This document shows positions 34,627 to 43,929 of a DNA stretch of 64,000 nt, piece after piece. The notes beneath the pieces are model-generated. The model made no database searches and had not been told where the DNA came from. It was given only the letters and a program-made list of their open reading frames with translations. The stretch comes from Arthrobacter crystallopoietes (GTDB taxonomy: Bacteria; Actinomycetota; Actinomycetes; Actinomycetales; Micrococcaceae), in assembly GCF_002849715.1 (NCBI RefSeq), contig NZ_CP018863.1, positions 4,278,001 through 4,342,000 of the forward strand, written 5' to 3'. Made by a program: the position numbers and the translations under genes. Position 1 is the stretch's first letter. Each line of letters opens with the position of its first letter.

Positions 34627-36102
34627 TCAGCCGATTGCCTCAACCACGGGTTCCTTAGCAACAACCGGGAACAGCATCGGGTGCACCCCGGCCATTTCCT
34701 CCAAGACTCGGATGACCTGGCAGCTGTAGCCGAATTCGTTGTCGTACCAAACGTAGAGGACGGCGTTCTTGCCGTTGGCGATGGTTGCGAGACCGTCGAC
34801 AATGCCGGCGCGGCGCGAGCCTACGAAGTCGCTCGAGACAACTTCGGGCGAGTCGATGTAGTCGATCTGCTTGTGCAGTTCGGAATCCAGCGACATACCG
34901 CGCAGGTAGGTGTTCAGCTCTTCCTTGGTGGCGTCCTTTTCCAGGTTCAGGTTCAGGATGGCCATCGAGACGTTCGGGGTAGGTACGCGGATAGCGTTGC
35001 CCGTCAGCTTGCCTTCGAGCTCGGGCAGAGCCTTGGCAACTGCCTTGGCGGCACCGGTCTCGGTGATCACCATGTTCAGCGAAGCGGCACGGCCGCGGCG
35101 CTCCCCCTTGTGGAAGTTGTCGATCAGGTTCTGGTCGTTCGTGAACGAGTGGACGGTCTCCACATGGCCGTGGACCACGCCGTACTTGTCGTTGATGGCC
35201 TTCAGCACCGGCGTGATGGCATTGGTGGTGCAGGACGCGGCCGTGACAATCTTGTCATCGGAGGTGATGTCCTTGTGGTTCACACCGTGCACGATGTTCT
35301 TCAGGCCGCCCTTGCCCGGCGCAGTCAGGACAACGCGGGAGACACCCTTGCTCTTCAGGTGCTGCGACAGGCCTTCTTCATCGCGCCAGCGCCCGGTGTT
35401 GTCCACAACAATGGCGTCGTTGATGCCGTACGCGGTGTAGTCAACCGTGGACGGATCGTTGGAGTAGATCACGTTGATCAGCGTGCCGTTGGCGAGGATG
35501 GTGTTCTGCTCCTCGTCCACGGAGATCGTCCCCTCGAACGGGCCGTGGACGGAGTCGCGGCGCAGCAGGCTGGCGCGCTTGACGAGGTCATTTTCGGATC
35601 CCTTGCGGACCACGATGGCGCGAAGGCGCAGGCCGTGGCCGCCGCCCGAGTGGCCGATCATGATCCGGGCCAGAAGACGGCCGATGCGGCCGAAACCGTA
35701 AAGAACGACGTCGGTGCTGACGCGAGCGTCCGCTCCACGCTTACCGACGATCTCGGCCAGCTCTTCCCGCAGGAAGTCCTTCAGTTCGCTGCCGGCGGCT
35801 TCGGTCTTGAACTTCGCCAGCAGGCGGGCCAGATCGACGGAGCCGGCACCGAGGTCCAGCTCGGTCAGGGCCTGAAGCACCGGGAAAGTTTCTTCCAGCG
35901 GCAGTTCAACGTCATCGATCTGCCGGGCAAACCGATGGGCCTTGAGGATGCCCACTACGGACTGGTTGATCAGGCTTCGTCCGTGGATGGATGTGACCAC
36001 GTTGTTCTCGCGGTACAGGCGCCCGATCAGCGGAATCATCGTTTCGGCAAGCGCCTCACGATTGATCCACGTATCCAGGGCCGCTTCTGACTTCTGGTTC
36101 AC
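34627..36102 (-). CDS. gapB: Glyceraldehyde-3-phosphate dehydrogenase, long form
   Basis: 491 residues, about 130 more than classical GapA. The extra N-terminal part is helical. The dinucleotide fold opens with YGFGRIGR (135-142), and the catalytic AASCTTN has Cys291. The ending is normal (WYDNEFGYSCQV). The length and N-terminal extension match the GapB type of Corynebacterium, which works mainly in gluconeogenesis and can use NADP; coenzyme use cannot be read here. GTG start with AGGAAGG eight bases upstream. It stands alone on the minus strand. Confidence 0.92.
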   Translation of the reverse strand: MNQKSEAALDTWINREALAETMIPLIGRLYRENNVVTSIHGRSLINQSVVGILKAHRFARQIDDVELPLEETFPVLQALTELDLGAGSVDLARLLAKFKTEAAGSELKDFLREELAEIVGKRGADARVSTDVVLYGFGRIGRLLARIMIGHSGGGHGLRLRAIVVRKGSENDLVKRASLLRRDSVHGPFEGTISVDEEQNTILANGTLINVIYSNDPSTVDYTAYGINDAIVVDNTGRWRDEEGLSQHLKSKGVSRVVLTAPGKGGLKNIVHGVNHKDITSDDKIVTAASCTTNAITPVLKAINDKYGVVHGHVETVHSFTNDQNLIDNFHKGERRGRAASLNMVITETGAAKAVAKALPELEGKLTGNAIRVPTPNVSMAILNLNLEKDATKEELNTYLRGMSLDSELHKQIDYIDSPEVVSSDFVGSRRAGIVDGLATIANGKNAVLYVWYDNEFGYSCQVIRVLEEMAGVHPMLFPVVAKEPVVEAIG

Positions 36103-36333
36103 AGAATTACCTTCCTACATCAGCCGGACTCTCCCTCGAGACCGGTTGGAACTCGCCGCGCAATCCACGGCGACGCCTGCAACGAAGATCCGTCTACTTC
36201 GTGCAGAGCACACAACCGCCGTAGCCGGCAGCTGCATTGAGGACTATGCCCATATCTATTCTAGGGACTCCCGAGGGCCGCTGGTTCCAGTTCCGTGTGA
36301 AGTCACTCACAAGCGATCGAGAGTCGGCAGGAT

Positions 36334-37371
36334 CTAGCGAACAGGAGGCTGGCGGGCAGAGGCCGAATCACGCTCTTGACACAGCCCCGTATACGCCTCC
36401 ACGATCGTTGATGAGAACCGGCGAATAGCTAAATCAAACGTTGGAAGCGCAAGAACCAGCACCGTAACAGCGGTCAATATGGTGCAAGCTGCGAGGGCGA
36501 CGATGCTTCCAGCTTCGTGGAGCAACCAACGCATTACGGGAGTGAGTGCCAGAACAACTAATCCATGCAAAGCGAAAACTGCCAGACTATGCCGTCCGGT
36601 CCTGGCGATAATTCCATCTCGTTTTGGCATCAGCGAAATGAACGTCATGGTGACAAAGATGGCAGCAAGAAGTAGGCCGCCACGTACAACTATTCCTTGG
36701 CCATTAGCAACGCCGAGGTCGTCGAAGCCGAAACTTCCATAGAGCCATTTTTGGCTTAAATTGCCCTGAAACAAAAATAGCCAAATGGCTACAGCTAGGA
36801 TTACCGCTGCTGACTTCCAGACGGCGGCAAGCGCTGATACTGCAGCTAATATCTCCTTCCCATAAGTCGCTCCCAAGACGAAGAACGGCAGAAATATCAA
36901 CGTCCGGGAAAGTGACAGCGGATAGCCGACGGCATCAATCATTCCGATGAACGCGCTCACTAGGACTGACGATGCCACAGACGTTTTAGGAAACGTCCGG
37001 ACCACCGGCAGCAGCAGGAGCCACCAGAACATCGCCAGCAAGAACCAGAGGATCCAAAATGGAATGGCAACTGAAAAGTTGCGGTCGAGTTGAAGCAATT
37101 CTGCAACAACAAAATAGAGCGTTTGAAATGTCACGAGGATCACGGCGAACGTTCCAAGCCGTCGTCCGAGATGCGTTGTCTTCGCTGTAACTCCTGCGAG
37201 AAACACAAACGCCGGCATGTGAAACATATAGATTGCCGTCAGTGGTAGCCGCATCGTGTCGGCTCCCCACGAGCCGCCTGCCTCAAGAAAATGACCTAGT
37301 ACGACAAGGCAGATCAGGACGCCTTTGGCCGTGTCAATGCGATGATCGCGCGGGCTACTGATGCTGGGCAT
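36334..37371 (-). CDS. Membrane acyltransferase, family 3
   Basis: 345 residues, about ten hydrophobic segments. Opens RIDTAKGVLICLVVLGHFLEAGG (split: the His lies in VLGHFLE), then YMFHMPAFVFLAGV. Similar in size and pattern to the protein at 15196-16233 (also SLSRTLIFLPFFVLG versus SLSRILVFLPMFLAG), so the two are paralogues. Likely O-acylates a surface glycan. Lower GC than its neighbours, like the 15-22 kb region. There is no good ribosome site before ATG 37371. It stands between gapB and rnpB, away from the main locus. Confidence 0.82.
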   Translation of the reverse strand: MPSISSPRDHRIDTAKGVLICLVVLGHFLEAGGSWGADTMRLPLTAIYMFHMPAFVFLAGVTAKTTHLGRRLGTFAVILVTFQTLYFVVAELLQLDRNFSVAIPFWILWFLLAMFWWLLLLPVVRTFPKTSVASSVLVSAFIGMIDAVGYPLSLSRTLIFLPFFVLGATYGKEILAAVSALAAVWKSAAVILAVAIWLFLFQGNLSQKWLYGSFGFDDLGVANGQGIVVRGGLLLAAIFVTMTFISLMPKRDGIIARTGRHSLAVFALHGLVVLALTPVMRWLLHEAGSIVALAACTILTAVTVLVLALPTFDLAIRRFSSTIVEAYTGLCQERDSASARQPPVR

Positions 37372-37395
37372 TCGGAAATATTAGCAATCTGTGGC

Positions 37396-37421
37396 GGATT
37401 GGGTCTCACTGGCCCCAATCC
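37396..37421 (-). terminator. Candidate terminator after rnpB
   Basis: An eight-base stem (GGATTGGG/CCCAATCC) with a ten-base loop just after the 3' end of rnpB. There is no clear T-run, so it could equally be a processing hairpin. Confidence 0.45.
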
Positions 37422-37436
37422 CGCAATAGGCCGAAT

Positions 37437-37832
37437 GTGGGATGGGTTGGCCTCTAAGCCGGGTTCTGTCGCCGGCGGCAGTTACCCGCCGCCGGGTGGC
37501 AATCATCCATCTAGGGGCACCGTTGCCGATGCCCTCAAGCGGCCTACCCGGGCACTCGGGCGAGCAGCCCTCAAACGTACCCTGTATGGCCTTGCTCCGA
37601 GTGGGGTTTACCTAGCTCTCCCGGTCACCCGGGACACTGGTGGTCTCTTACACCACCTTTTCACCCTTACCAGATCCCGCCCATGGGCGGTCCTGGCGGT
37701 TTGTTTTCTGTGGCACTGGCCTGCGGGTTACCCCGAGTGGGCGTTACCCACCACTCTGCTCTGCGGAGCCCGGACTTTCCTCGGCAGCAGGTTTGCACCT
37801 GCCAACGCGATCGCCCAGCCAACCCATCCAGT
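37437..37832 (-). ncRNA. rnpB: RNase P RNA, bacterial type A
   Basis: Read on the minus strand it begins with GGATGGGTTGGC and ends with GCCAACCCATCC, a perfect 12-base P1 helix. Near the 5' end is the universal GAGGAAAGTCCGGGCTCC followed by GCAGAGCAG. Before the 3' end is AACCCGGCTTAGAGGCC. The length of about 396 bases is right for actinobacteria. It is the catalytic RNA that matures the 5' ends of tRNAs. Divergent from yaaA. Confidence 0.95.
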
Positions 37833-37884
37833 TTCAAGGATACAGGCCGCGGCACCACTGACCGCCCCGCATTGGCGGAATCTG

Positions 37885-37890
37885 TAAGCT
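37885..37890 (+). promoter_or_regulatory. Candidate -10 element for a leaderless yaaA transcript
   Basis: TAAGCT ends six bases before the GTG start. No ribosome site and no clear -35 are visible. Confidence 0.3.
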
Positions 37891-37896
37891 CGTAGG

Positions 37897-38670
37897 GTGC
37901 TGATTCTGCTTCCTCCCTCCGAAGGTAAAACCGCCGCTGCCAAGGGTCATCCGTTTGAGCTCTCGGAACTGCATTTTCCGGAGCTGAATCCAGCCCGCAA
38001 ACAAGTACTGAACGCCCTGGCCCACGTCAGTTCGCGGCCGGATGCCCTGGCCAGCCTCGGAGTCGGCGCGTCGCTGGCCGCCGAGGTGGAACGCAACACG
38101 CGCCTGCACGACGAGCCGTCGGCCGCCGCCCATACCGTGTATTCCGGCGTCCTTTACGACGCCCTGGGCTATGGCACCATGACCGCGCCACAAAAGCGCA
38201 AGGCTGATGCCGCCGTCGTTATTGTCTCTGCCTTGTGGGGAGCCATTGCCTTCCAGGACTTCATCCCTGCATACCGGCTCTCCATGTCGGTGGGCCTGCC
38301 CGAAACAGGGAAGCTCGCCAGCTACTGGAAGAAGCAGCTGCCTGCGGCGCTGGACGCGCATGCGGACGGGCACCTGCTGGTGGATTGCCGCTCCAGCAGC
38401 TATGCCGCGGCGTGGTCGCCGGCTGCGGACAGGACGGTAGTGGTCAACGTTTTCCAGGAGCGCAATGGCAAGCGGACCGTTGTCTCGCACTTTGCCAAGC
38501 ACACCCGCGGCGAGCTCGCCCGCCATCTGCTCACCCGCCGGGGCAAGGCGCCTCAGACCCCGGCGAGCCTGCTCACGGCCGCGCAGGAGAAGTGGCAGGC
38601 GGAGCTGGTGGCCGGCACCGCGCGCAAGCCGCACGCGCTGAACATCATCCTGCCGGATTCGGCGGGGTAG
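37897..38670 (+). CDS. yaaA: YaaA-family peroxide stress protein
   Basis: 257 residues, the normal length. It opens LILLPPSEGKT, contains GVLYDALG, FIPAYRLSMSVGLP and LLVDCRSSSY, and ends with the VSHFAKHTRGELARHL block of the DUF328/YaaA family. In E. coli YaaA lowers free iron during hydrogen peroxide stress and binds DNA. The GTG start gives the family-typical N-terminus but has no Shine-Dalgarno, so the message may be leaderless. It is followed after four bases by an unrelated hydrolase gene. Confidence 0.93.
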   Translation: MLILLPPSEGKTAAAKGHPFELSELHFPELNPARKQVLNALAHVSSRPDALASLGVGASLAAEVERNTRLHDEPSAAAHTVYSGVLYDALGYGTMTAPQKRKADAAVVIVSALWGAIAFQDFIPAYRLSMSVGLPETGKLASYWKKQLPAALDAHADGHLLVDCRSSSYAAAWSPAADRTVVVNVFQERNGKRTVVSHFAKHTRGELARHLLTRRGKAPQTPASLLTAAQEKWQAELVAGTARKPHALNIILPDSAG

Positions 38671-38674
38671 CAGG

Positions 38675-40450
38675 TTGACCGTACAAGAACTGGAATTCAG
38701 GCACGGCAACACTACCGTTCTGTACAAGCGGCGCAAGGCGAAGCTGGACCGCAGGCATTTGATCGTGATGTTTGCGGGAATACGCCCCATTGACTCGTAC
38801 GAGTTTGATGGCCGGGCTTCCCGGAACAGCCAGTCGCACTGGCTATGGATCAAAGACAAATTCCACGGCCAGTTCGCCTACTACCTCTGCCATGGCATGG
38901 ACTTCTCCATCGAAGTGGCCGTCGTCAAACTCATCGAGGCGGAGCTGGACCGGCTGGGACTGACAAAGGACCAGTGCACGCTGGCGGGCTTTTCGAAGGG
39001 CGGCTTCGCGGCTCTCTACCTTGGCATCAAATACGGCTTCAAGAATATCCTCGCCAGCGCTCCGCAGCTTTTTGTCGGTTCCCATGCACGACGGCATCGG
39101 CCCGTGATTTTTGATCATCTGACCCAGGAGGGCTCGACCGAGGAGCAGCAGGTTCTCGACGGGCTCCTCCCAACGGCGATAGCGGCGGATACCGACAAGA
39201 ACAGAAACATCTACGTGTTCAGTGCGCTGGAAGACCAGTTCCATGCTGAACAGATTGTTCCGGGCCTTCCGTTGTTCTCGGAGTACGCCAACTTCAACTA
39301 CATCGAAACCCATTCGGACCTGGTCAACGAGCATTCGGACGTCACGCGGTACAACCTGCCGCTGATCCTGTCCACGTTGTATGCCCTGGCTGAGAACGTT
39401 CCGCCGCATTTCGGCGTGGTACGCAACGGTCAGCGGTTGGCTCCTCAGCTCGCCGCTGAAAAGCTGGCTGATCAACAGGCTGCGGGTGAAGTGGTAGCCA
39501 ATCTGGTGTCCTGCCGCACGGGACCTGAACGACTGTTTCCGGTCGGCGTCGCCTTCCCCAAAGGGCACGACGTCGGCCACATTTCCGCTGCGCCAGCCCG
39601 ACTCGTGCTCGCCGGTGCTGCCGGCTCGTTTGCCTACGATCTGGAACGGACCAGCAACCGCAGTCTCTACTTCAAATATTTCGACGATGCGTTCGCCGAC
39701 TACCGGTATGCACAATTCCGCACCCCTCGGGATGCAGGAATCGACGTCAGCAGGCTGCCGGAAGGGCTCTACGACCTTGAGCTGGAAATGGACTCCGAAG
39801 ACGGCGAGGTCAGGGTCCCCTGTACTGCAGCCGACCTGCTGGAGGCCGAGGTGAACTGTGGCCCGCACCTGGTCCGCCTGCGTTCCGATAGCACCGGCAG
39901 CAGGATGGACAAGAGACCGTTTGCGGGCACGACGGCGGCCCAAGCTGACATTGCCTTGAACCGGACGTGGGTGAGTGGAAACCTCCTGCACGTCGAAGGC
40001 CCATTTGCCGTTCGGGGCGTGGAAATGCCTGACTGGGGTTCAGGCCTCTACTACCTGCTGCTTTCGGACGGCGTCAGGACCTATTCGTTCAGCCTCGGCA
40101 CAGGACGCGTCAAAGTTCCCACCGATCCCTTCGGCGACGGATTGAGCGACTATACGCATGCTTATTTCGCCACCAACAAATTTGCCGGCATAGATACTTC
40201 GCAGCTGCCCGCTGGAGACTACCGGGTGACCGTTTCCCTTAGCTCTGCCGGAGTAATCGTCACCAGCCACGCTCTGGCCACGCTCCGCATCCGGGCCACG
40301 TCAGAGGGCGGCCGGACCGTTACGGTAGAACGCCACGACCCTTCGGGTCGCCTGCCCGTCCCCGCGCTTGCAGCGGGACGGAGGCTCGTCCGGTCCTTGC
40401 GGCGCAGGGCCCGACGCCGGATGGCAACCAGGCGCGAAAGATCCAGCTGA
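38675..40450 (+). CDS. XcbB/CpsF-like alpha/beta hydrolase with duplicated beta domain
   Basis: 591 residues from TTG (GGGG eight bases upstream). Residues 1-260 look like an alpha/beta hydrolase with the nucleophile motif GFSKGG, the stretch GIKYGFKNILASAPQ and late Asp/His candidates (SALEDQFH, ETHSD). This resembles the XcbB/CpsF capsule-synthesis proteins, whose reaction is not settled, and accessory-Sec Asp2. Two tandem beta units follow, sharing DAGIDVSRLPEGLYDLELEM / KFAGIDTSQLPAGDYRVTVSL. The C-terminus is very Arg-rich. It probably acts on the surface polymer (esterase or transferase). The gene starts four bases after yaaA, but no functional link to yaaA is evident. Confidence 0.65.
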   Translation: MTVQELEFRHGNTTVLYKRRKAKLDRRHLIVMFAGIRPIDSYEFDGRASRNSQSHWLWIKDKFHGQFAYYLCHGMDFSIEVAVVKLIEAELDRLGLTKDQCTLAGFSKGGFAALYLGIKYGFKNILASAPQLFVGSHARRHRPVIFDHLTQEGSTEEQQVLDGLLPTAIAADTDKNRNIYVFSALEDQFHAEQIVPGLPLFSEYANFNYIETHSDLVNEHSDVTRYNLPLILSTLYALAENVPPHFGVVRNGQRLAPQLAAEKLADQQAAGEVVANLVSCRTGPERLFPVGVAFPKGHDVGHISAAPARLVLAGAAGSFAYDLERTSNRSLYFKYFDDAFADYRYAQFRTPRDAGIDVSRLPEGLYDLELEMDSEDGEVRVPCTAADLLEAEVNCGPHLVRLRSDSTGSRMDKRPFAGTTAAQADIALNRTWVSGNLLHVEGPFAVRGVEMPDWGSGLYYLLLSDGVRTYSFSLGTGRVKVPTDPFGDGLSDYTHAYFATNKFAGIDTSQLPAGDYRVTVSLSSAGVIVTSHALATLRIRATSEGGRTVTVERHDPSGRLPVPALAAGRRLVRSLRRRARRRMATRRERSS

Positions 40451-40467
40451 GTCTTCCCTCAGCGTGT

Positions 40468-41208
40468 TTAGCTGGCCCATTCGGTGGAGCGGACCAGGAT
40501 GCAGCCGGAATCGGGGCAGAAGACAATGTCGTCCTCGGCGGCCTTCTTGATGTCGGCCAGGTCGCCCGGGCTGAGCTGCATGCCGGAACCTTCCGACTTG
40601 CCATGGAAGAGCCTCGCCGCGCCCACGCCCCGCTGGGCGCGGGTCTTCTCATAGAGTGCCAGCAATGCCGGCTCGAAGGTGCCAGCCAGCTCCGCGCGGT
40701 CCGCGGCGACGGCAGCACGCTCGGATGCGATGGCGGCCAGTTCTGCGTCCCGGGTCTTCTCCAAGGCGGCCAGTTCCTCCCGCAGGGAATCATGGGACTT
40801 CTGGTGGTCGGCCTGCCGTACCCGGACGGCCTCGAGCCGCTCCATCACCTCGAGCTCGACGTCTTCAAGGTCCGAACGCCGCTTGTTCAGCGACACGAGT
40901 TCGCTCTGCAGGGCGGAGAGATCCTTGGGCGATCCGGACCCGCTGTCCAGCCGCTTCTGGTCCCGGTCGATCCGCGTCTGGACCATTTCCACGTCCGTCT
41001 CGGCCCGCTGGAGTTCGCGCTGCGTGTCACCAACCGCGGTGTTGATCGTGACAAGTTCCGAATCGGCAGTGGCCAGCTTCTCCAGCAGGGCGTCGATGTC
41101 CGCGTTCTTGGCAACGCTGGCGCTGCGGCGGTCCAGCTGGGTCATCTTGCTGTCCAGTGCCTGGAGGTCGAGCAGCCGCAGCTGCTCCGATGCTGGTGCT
41201 TTCGCCAT
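40468..41208 (-). CDS. C4-zinc-ribbon-type coiled-coil protein
   Basis: 246 residues. About residues 10-185 form a long coiled coil (heptads rich in Leu, Glu, Arg, Gln). The C-terminal module has the zf-RING_7 layout GSGMQLSPGDLADIKK ... FCPDSGCILVR. The first Cys pair of the usual C4 site is replaced by GSG, leaving only CPDSGC, so zinc binding is doubtful. Related actinobacterial proteins sit beside the Nif3-like gene, as here (85 bases upstream on the same strand), and are often suggested to act in nucleic-acid metabolism, which is unproven. Confidence 0.85.
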   Translation of the reverse strand: MAKAPASEQLRLLDLQALDSKMTQLDRRSASVAKNADIDALLEKLATADSELVTINTAVGDTQRELQRAETDVEMVQTRIDRDQKRLDSGSGSPKDLSALQSELVSLNKRRSDLEDVELEVMERLEAVRVRQADHQKSHDSLREELAALEKTRDAELAAIASERAAVAADRAELAGTFEPALLALYEKTRAQRGVGAARLFHGKSEGSGMQLSPGDLADIKKAAEDDIVFCPDSGCILVRSTEWAS

Positions 41209-41292
41209 GAAAATCCTCCGGATCCTGCCCGGCCCCTGCGGCCCGGCGTGCCTTCTAGCCTATCCTTTTGCGTCCAATGCCCCGGCCCGGCA

Positions 41293-42207
41293 TCAGGATC
41301 CGGGCGTCAGGATGAAATCCCACGGATCGGTGTTGATTCCGCTGACGCTCACCTCAACGTTGTACCCCTGGTCCGTGAGCACGTTGTCCAGTGCATCGGC
41401 CGCCGGCGTGAGCCACAGCCACTCGCTGCCGAAATGCGAGACATCGATCAGGTAAGGCCGCCCGTCAACCGCACCCTCACGGGCTTCCGACGCCGGGTGG
41501 TGTCGCAGGTCGGCGGTGACATAGACATCCGCCCGGGCTGCCCGGACGGCGTCGAAGAGTGAGTCACCGGCGCCGCCGCACACCGCCACGGTACGGACAA
41601 TTCCGTCCTTGTCTCCTGCCACTTTTACTCCCCCGGCCACAGCCGGCAGCATGCTGAACACAGTGGCGGCGAATTCGCCGAGCGTCGTCCCGTCTGCCAG
41701 TTCCCCGACCCGCCCGATGCCTTCCTCGGGGAGGCCGTTTTCGGCAGCGGCCAGCGGCCGGACATCGCGGAGGCCCATGGCGTCGGCCAGGACATCGGAA
41801 ACCCCGCCCACGGCGCTGTCTCCATTGGTGTGCACGGTCACCAATGCACAGCCGCCCTCGATCAGGCGGTGGATTGCGTCACCTTTAAAGTGCGAGGTCG
41901 CCACCGAGTTCACCGGCTTGAGCAGCAGCGGGTGGTGGGTGACCAGCAGGTCCGCGTCCCAGGCCAGTGCTTCGGCGATCACGTCCGCCGTGGGATCCAC
42001 CGCGAAAAGGATCCGTTTCACCTCCGCCGAAGCCCTGCCCACCACGGGGCCAACCGCATCCCACGGCTCGGACAGGGATTCGGGCCACAGCTCTTCGATG
42101 GCCAGCAGCACGTCGCCAAGAATAGGGGTGCCACCTGCGTCCGGCGCAGGTTCGCTGGACGTGTCTTCGGCGTCCTGCGTGGTCTCGGGCTGATCGTCGT
42201 CGTTCAT
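41293..42207 (-). CDS. Nif3-like dinuclear metal centre protein
   Basis: 304 residues from ATG 42207, with AAGGAC upstream; the longer frame to 42309 has no site. The family's metal-binding blocks are present: LLVTHHPLLLKP near residue 90, ALVTVHTNGDSA, and a late LIDVSHFGSEW. Nif3/YbgI proteins form toroidal hexamers with two metals per subunit. Activity is unclear (GTP cyclohydrolase I type 2 in some species). It has an acidic, disordered N-terminal tail of about 30 residues. Transcribed just before the zinc-ribbon-like gene. Confidence 0.93.
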   Translation of the reverse strand: MNDDDQPETTQDAEDTSSEPAPDAGGTPILGDVLLAIEELWPESLSEPWDAVGPVVGRASAEVKRILFAVDPTADVIAEALAWDADLLVTHHPLLLKPVNSVATSHFKGDAIHRLIEGGCALVTVHTNGDSAVGGVSDVLADAMGLRDVRPLAAAENGLPEEGIGRVGELADGTTLGEFAATVFSMLPAVAGGVKVAGDKDGIVRTVAVCGGAGDSLFDAVRAARADVYVTADLRHHPASEAREGAVDGRPYLIDVSHFGSEWLWLTPAADALDNVLTDQGYNVEVSVSGINTDPWDFILTPGS

Positions 42208-42307
42208 ACGTCCTTTTCTACCCCATCGGCCGGTTCGAGCGCGCGTTTTTGTCGTGACGTGGAACACATTGGGAATCTTGCCGCCCCGTCTGACATTGTT
42301 AACGACC

Positions 42308-42832
42308 ATGAAGACTTTTGTTTTGGGCGGCGGCTGCTTCTGGTGTCTGGACGCGGTGTACCAGAAGACGCGCGGAGTGACCGAGGTGGTTTCCGGCTAC
42401 ACCGGCGGCCACACGCAGAACCCCTTCTATGAAGCGGTATGTTCCGGCACCACAGGGCACGCGGAAGTTGTGGCGGTGACCTTCGACGAGACGGTGGTGC
42501 CCGAAGACGTCATTCTGGACATGTTCTTTGTCTCCCACGATCCGACCACCCTGAACCGCCAGGGTTACGACGTCGGCACCCAGTACCGTTCGGTCATGTA
42601 CTACGCGGACCAGGAGCAGAAGCAGGCGTTCGAAGCGGCGATCGAGCGCGCCCAGCCGCTGTGGGACAACCCGATTGTCACCGAGGTGTCCGAGCTGCCG
42701 GCGTTCCACACAGCCGAGGAATACCACCAGGATTTTTACGCCAAGCATCCCGAACAGGGGTATTGCCGCGTCATAATCGACCCGAAGCTGGCCAAAGCCA
42801 GAAAATATTACGCCCAGTGGCTGGCGGCTTAG
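42308..42832 (+). CDS. msrA: Peptide methionine-(S)-S-oxide reductase
   Basis: 174 residues from ATG 42308. The catalytic motif GGCFWCLD is near the start (Cys10), with SGYTGGHTQNP, SHDPTTLNRQG DVGTQYRS-type blocks and ELPAFHTAEEYHQDFY following, as in all MsrA. It reduces methionine-S-sulfoxide in oxidised proteins, using thioredoxin. The late Cys (YCRVI) may act as resolving residue. There is no clear ribosome site, and the start is fixed by homology. Divergent from the Nif3-like gene. Confidence 0.97.
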   Translation: MKTFVLGGGCFWCLDAVYQKTRGVTEVVSGYTGGHTQNPFYEAVCSGTTGHAEVVAVTFDETVVPEDVILDMFFVSHDPTTLNRQGYDVGTQYRSVMYYADQEQKQAFEAAIERAQPLWDNPIVTEVSELPAFHTAEEYHQDFYAKHPEQGYCRVIIDPKLAKARKYYAQWLAA

Positions 42833-42949
42833 CCCGGCGCCGTGAGCGCTGGCTAGGCTAAACGTATCTTTGCTCCGGGCGTGTCAGCATTGCCCGCTGC
42901 GTGTACATCCAGATCGGCCATGGGCCGGAAAAGGCAGGAATCAGCAAAA

Positions 42950-43885
42950 ATGGCACGTATTTACGACGACGTAACCCAGCTTGTTGGACGCACTCCCCTG
43001 GTTCGGCTTAACCGTCTGGCTGACGGGCTGCCGGCAAAGGTAGCCGTGAAGCTGGAGTTCTACAACCCGGCCAACAGCGTCAAGGACCGGATCGGCGTCG
43101 CCATTGTGGATGCCGCCGAGCAGGCCGGCGCGCTCAAGCCCGGCGGAACTATTGTGGAGGGCACCTCCGGCAACACCGGTATTGCGCTGGCGATGGTGGG
43201 CGCTGCCCGCGGCTACAAGGTCATTCTCACCATGCCGGAAACCATGTCGACCGAGCGCCGCGTCATGCTGCGCGCCTTCGGCGCCGAGATCGTGCTGACC
43301 CCGGGGTCGGAAGGTATGCGGGGCGCCGTCGAGAAGGCCAAAGAAATCGTGGCCACCACGGAAAACTCCATCTGGGCGCAGCAGTTCGCCAACCAGGCCA
43401 ACGTCGCGATCCACCGTTCCACCACGGGCGAAGAGGTCTGGGCCGACACCGACGGCGAAGTAGACATCTTCGTGGCGGGCATCGGCACGGGCGGCACCAT
43501 CACCGGCGCGGGCCGCCTGCTGAAGGAACGCAAGCCCGGCGTCCAGGTCATCGCCGTCGAGCCGCAGGACTCCGCCATCCTCACCGGTGGCAATCCCGGC
43601 CCGCACAAGATCCAGGGCCTCGGCGCGAACTTCGTCCCCGAAATCCTGGACACTGATGTCTACGACGAGGTGCTCGACGCCCCCACCGAAGCTTCGGTGG
43701 CCGTGGCACGCCAGCTCGGCATCAAGGAAGGCATCCTCGGCGGCATCTCTGCCGGCGCCGCCGTCTGGGCCGCCCTCGAGGTAGCCAAGCGCCCGGAGAA
43801 CGCGGGTAAGCTGATTGTGGCCGTGGTCCCGGACTTCGGCGAGCGTTACATCTCCACCATCCTGTACGACGACATCCGCGGATAA
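42950..43885 (+). CDS. cysK: Cysteine synthase A
   Basis: 311 residues from ATG 42950 with AGGAA upstream. PLP-dependent O-acetylserine sulfhydrylase: NSVKDRIG with Lys45 binding the cofactor, [10 protein letters not shown] at 71-80 for the substrate carboxylate, and [10 protein letters not shown] binding the PLP phosphate. It makes cysteine from O-acetylserine and sulfide. It forms an operon with cysE (44-base gap) and probably the cysteine synthase complex with it. An earlier GTG at 42881 would add residues unlike the family. Confidence 0.97.
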   Translation: MARIYDDVTQLVGRTPLVRLNRLADGLPAKVAVKLEFYNPANSVKDRIGVAIVDAAEQAGALKPGGTIVEGTSGNTGIALAMVGAARGYKVILTMPETMSTERRVMLRAFGAEIVLTPGSEGMRGAVEKAKEIVATTENSIWAQQFANQANVAIHRSTTGEEVWADTDGEVDIFVAGIGTGGTITGAGRLLKERKPGVQVIAVEPQDSAILTGGNPGPHKIQGLGANFVPEILDTDVYDEVLDAPTEASVAVARQLGIKEGILGGISAGAAVWAALEVAKRPENAGKLIVAVVPDFGERYISTILYDDIRG

Positions 43886-43929
43886 GTTGTCCGGACCGTC
43901 CAGCGGTTACCGCCGATCAGAAAGCTCCC

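Noticed and set aside
34681..36090. A 469-codon open frame antisense to gapB
   Set aside because: It mirrors the codon bias of the true gene, has low-complexity Val/Asp/Gly-rich sequence and no domain.
37342..37887. Plus- and minus-strand open frames of 60-180 codons near 37.4-37.9 kb
   Set aside because: They lie over RNase P RNA, whose P1 helix and conserved core are unmistakable.
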